Assembly (NCBI GenBank): GCA_903827085.1
Contig: CAIKHC010000418.1
Location: forward strand, 1 to 5,661
Direction of reading: 5' to 3'
DNA: 5,661 nucleotides
From: an uncultured Candidatus Nemicrothrix sp.
GTDB lineage: Bacteria; Actinomycetota; Acidimicrobiia; Acidimicrobiales; Acidimicrobilacustridaceae
Shown: positions 5,036-5,661 of the stretch, piece after piece
How positions within the stretch are numbered: position 1 is the first letter of the stretch
How the letters are laid out: each line of letters opens with the position of its first letter
Made by a program: the position numbers and the translations under genes
The notes under the pieces: generated by a model
Seen by the model: the letters and a program-made list of their open reading frames with translations, nothing else
Database searches by the model: none
What the model was told of the DNA's origin: nothing

Positions 5036-5661
5036 ATGGACGAGCCGTCAACAGCCGAGGAATCGACGCCACCGAGCAATCGAAGAGTTGCAGGCAATCG
5101 GCGTTCGTTTCTGCGTTGGGCGGGTATCGCTGCTGCCGGCACTGCGGTCGTTGCGACAGGCGCCAAGGCTCTTTCCTCAGGCGGTTCAGGCGGCGGCAGC
5201 GCTCAGGTGGCCGCGAACAACCCCGCTCTCCCGACTCCTGTCGCCACCTTGCCGCCGCAACTTCGTTCGTTAGCGTCAACTCCCAATCTCAACATCGAAG
5301 GCATTACGCCTCTGATGACTCCCAACGATGACTTCTTTCGCATCGATACTGCTTTGAGCATCCCCAGGGTGGATCTCGCAAACTGGCGACTTGAGATCAA
5401 GGGCAATGTTCGAGAGCCGTTCTCCATCAGTTACGACGAGTTGTTGGCGATGCCTCAAGTTGAGGCTCCGATCACGCTTGCATGCGTTTCCAACCGGGTC
5501 GGCGGCACGTTGATCGGCACTGCGATGTGGCAAGGAGTCGAGTTACGCACACTGCTCGACCGTGCTGGGGTCGAACCTTCGGGCGAACAGATCGTTGGAA
5601 CATCGGTTGATGGGTACAACGCCGGCTTTCCAACGAGCGCAGCCTTCGACGGACGTTCATC
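5036..5661 (+). CDS. Sulfite-oxidase-family molybdopterin-dependent oxidoreductase, Tat-exported (partial, N-terminal)
   Basis: The first 208 residues of a molybdenum-cofactor enzyme of the sulfite oxidase/YedY superfamily; the C-terminal part lies beyond the right edge. Residues 21-28 (NRRSFLRW) are a twin-arginine motif, followed by a moderately hydrophobic stretch (29-46), so the folded cofactor-bearing protein should cross the membrane by Tat. A Gly/Ser/Ala/Pro-rich spacer (47-75) leads to the catalytic domain: NDDFFRIDTAL (97-107), WRLEIKGNV (117-125), YDELLAMP (133-140), and TLACVSNRVGG (147-157), where Cys150 is the expected molybdenum ligand; then MWQGVELRTLLDRAGV (164-179) and SVDGYNAGFPT (190-200). 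I chose ATG 5036; an in-frame TTG at 5024 is possible, and the upstream frame is open back to the glpX stop. Long family members have several membrane helices before the RR motif; this one has only 20 residues there. The substrate is not predictable. Confidence 0.9.
   Translation, partial: MDEPSTAEESTPPSNRRVAGNRRSFLRWAGIAAAGTAVVATGAKALSSGGSGGGSAQVAANNPALPTPVATLPPQLRSLASTPNLNIEGITPLMTPNDDFFRIDTALSIPRVDLANWRLEIKGNVREPFSISYDELLAMPQVEAPITLACVSNRVGGTLIGTAMWQGVELRTLLDRAGVEPSGEQIVGTSVDGYNAGFPTSAAFDGRS

Noticed and set aside
5028..5273. Small plus-strand frame starting at the ATG at 5028
   Set aside because: It is Arg-rich and out of frame with the molybdoenzyme, whose frame starting at 5036 contains the Tat motif and catalytic-domain signatures and runs to the right edge.

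Overview
The window reads as chromosomal DNA from an actinobacterium of moderately high GC content, most likely an Acidimicrobiia-type lineage. This rests on the gene families present: a mycothiol-linked thioredoxin-fold protein of the Rv2466c type, a class II (GlpX) fructose-1,6-bisphosphatase, a standalone Nfu domain and a MeaB GTPase. It also fits the near absence of Shine-Dalgarno sequences and the -10-like hexamers placed a few bases before start codons. The lineage is an inference from recalled families; no search was run. I see no mobile element, CRISPR array, rRNA or tRNA.

Layout. (1) Positions 1-636, minus strand: a small NifU-type iron-sulfur scaffold gene followed by the first third of meaB, the GTPase chaperone of methylmalonyl-CoA mutase, which runs off the left edge. 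(2) Positions 713-3062, plus strand: a compact three-gene operon with touching reading frames. It encodes a 61-residue single-pass membrane protein, an Rv2466c-like DsbA-family protein whose second active-site cysteine is Thr, and a major facilitator transporter carrying an N-terminal SRPBCC-like soluble domain. (3) Positions 3204-3911 (possibly to 3983), minus strand: a conserved protein of unknown function with a C-terminal J domain, convergent with the transporter. (4) Positions 3982-4938, plus strand: glpX, complete, for gluconeogenesis. (5) From 5036 to the right edge, plus strand: the N-terminal part of a Tat-exported sulfite-oxidase-type molybdopterin oxidoreductase.

How they fit together. 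The clearest unit is the 713-3062 operon: the overlapping stop and start codons (TGATG, then GTGA) imply coupled translation of a membrane peptide, a thiol redox or nitroreductase-like enzyme and a transporter with a putative ligand-binding domain. Nfu and MeaB share a strand and a 41-bp gap; both support metal- or cofactor-dependent enzymes. The remaining genes look like ordinary housekeeping or accessory metabolism. Several start codons have a T-ending, -10-like hexamer exactly 6 nt upstream, which suggests leaderless transcription is common here and helps to choose starts. The best candidates for unusual biology are the SRPBCC-MFS fusion with its coupled partners and the J-domain protein with an uncharacterised N-terminal region.
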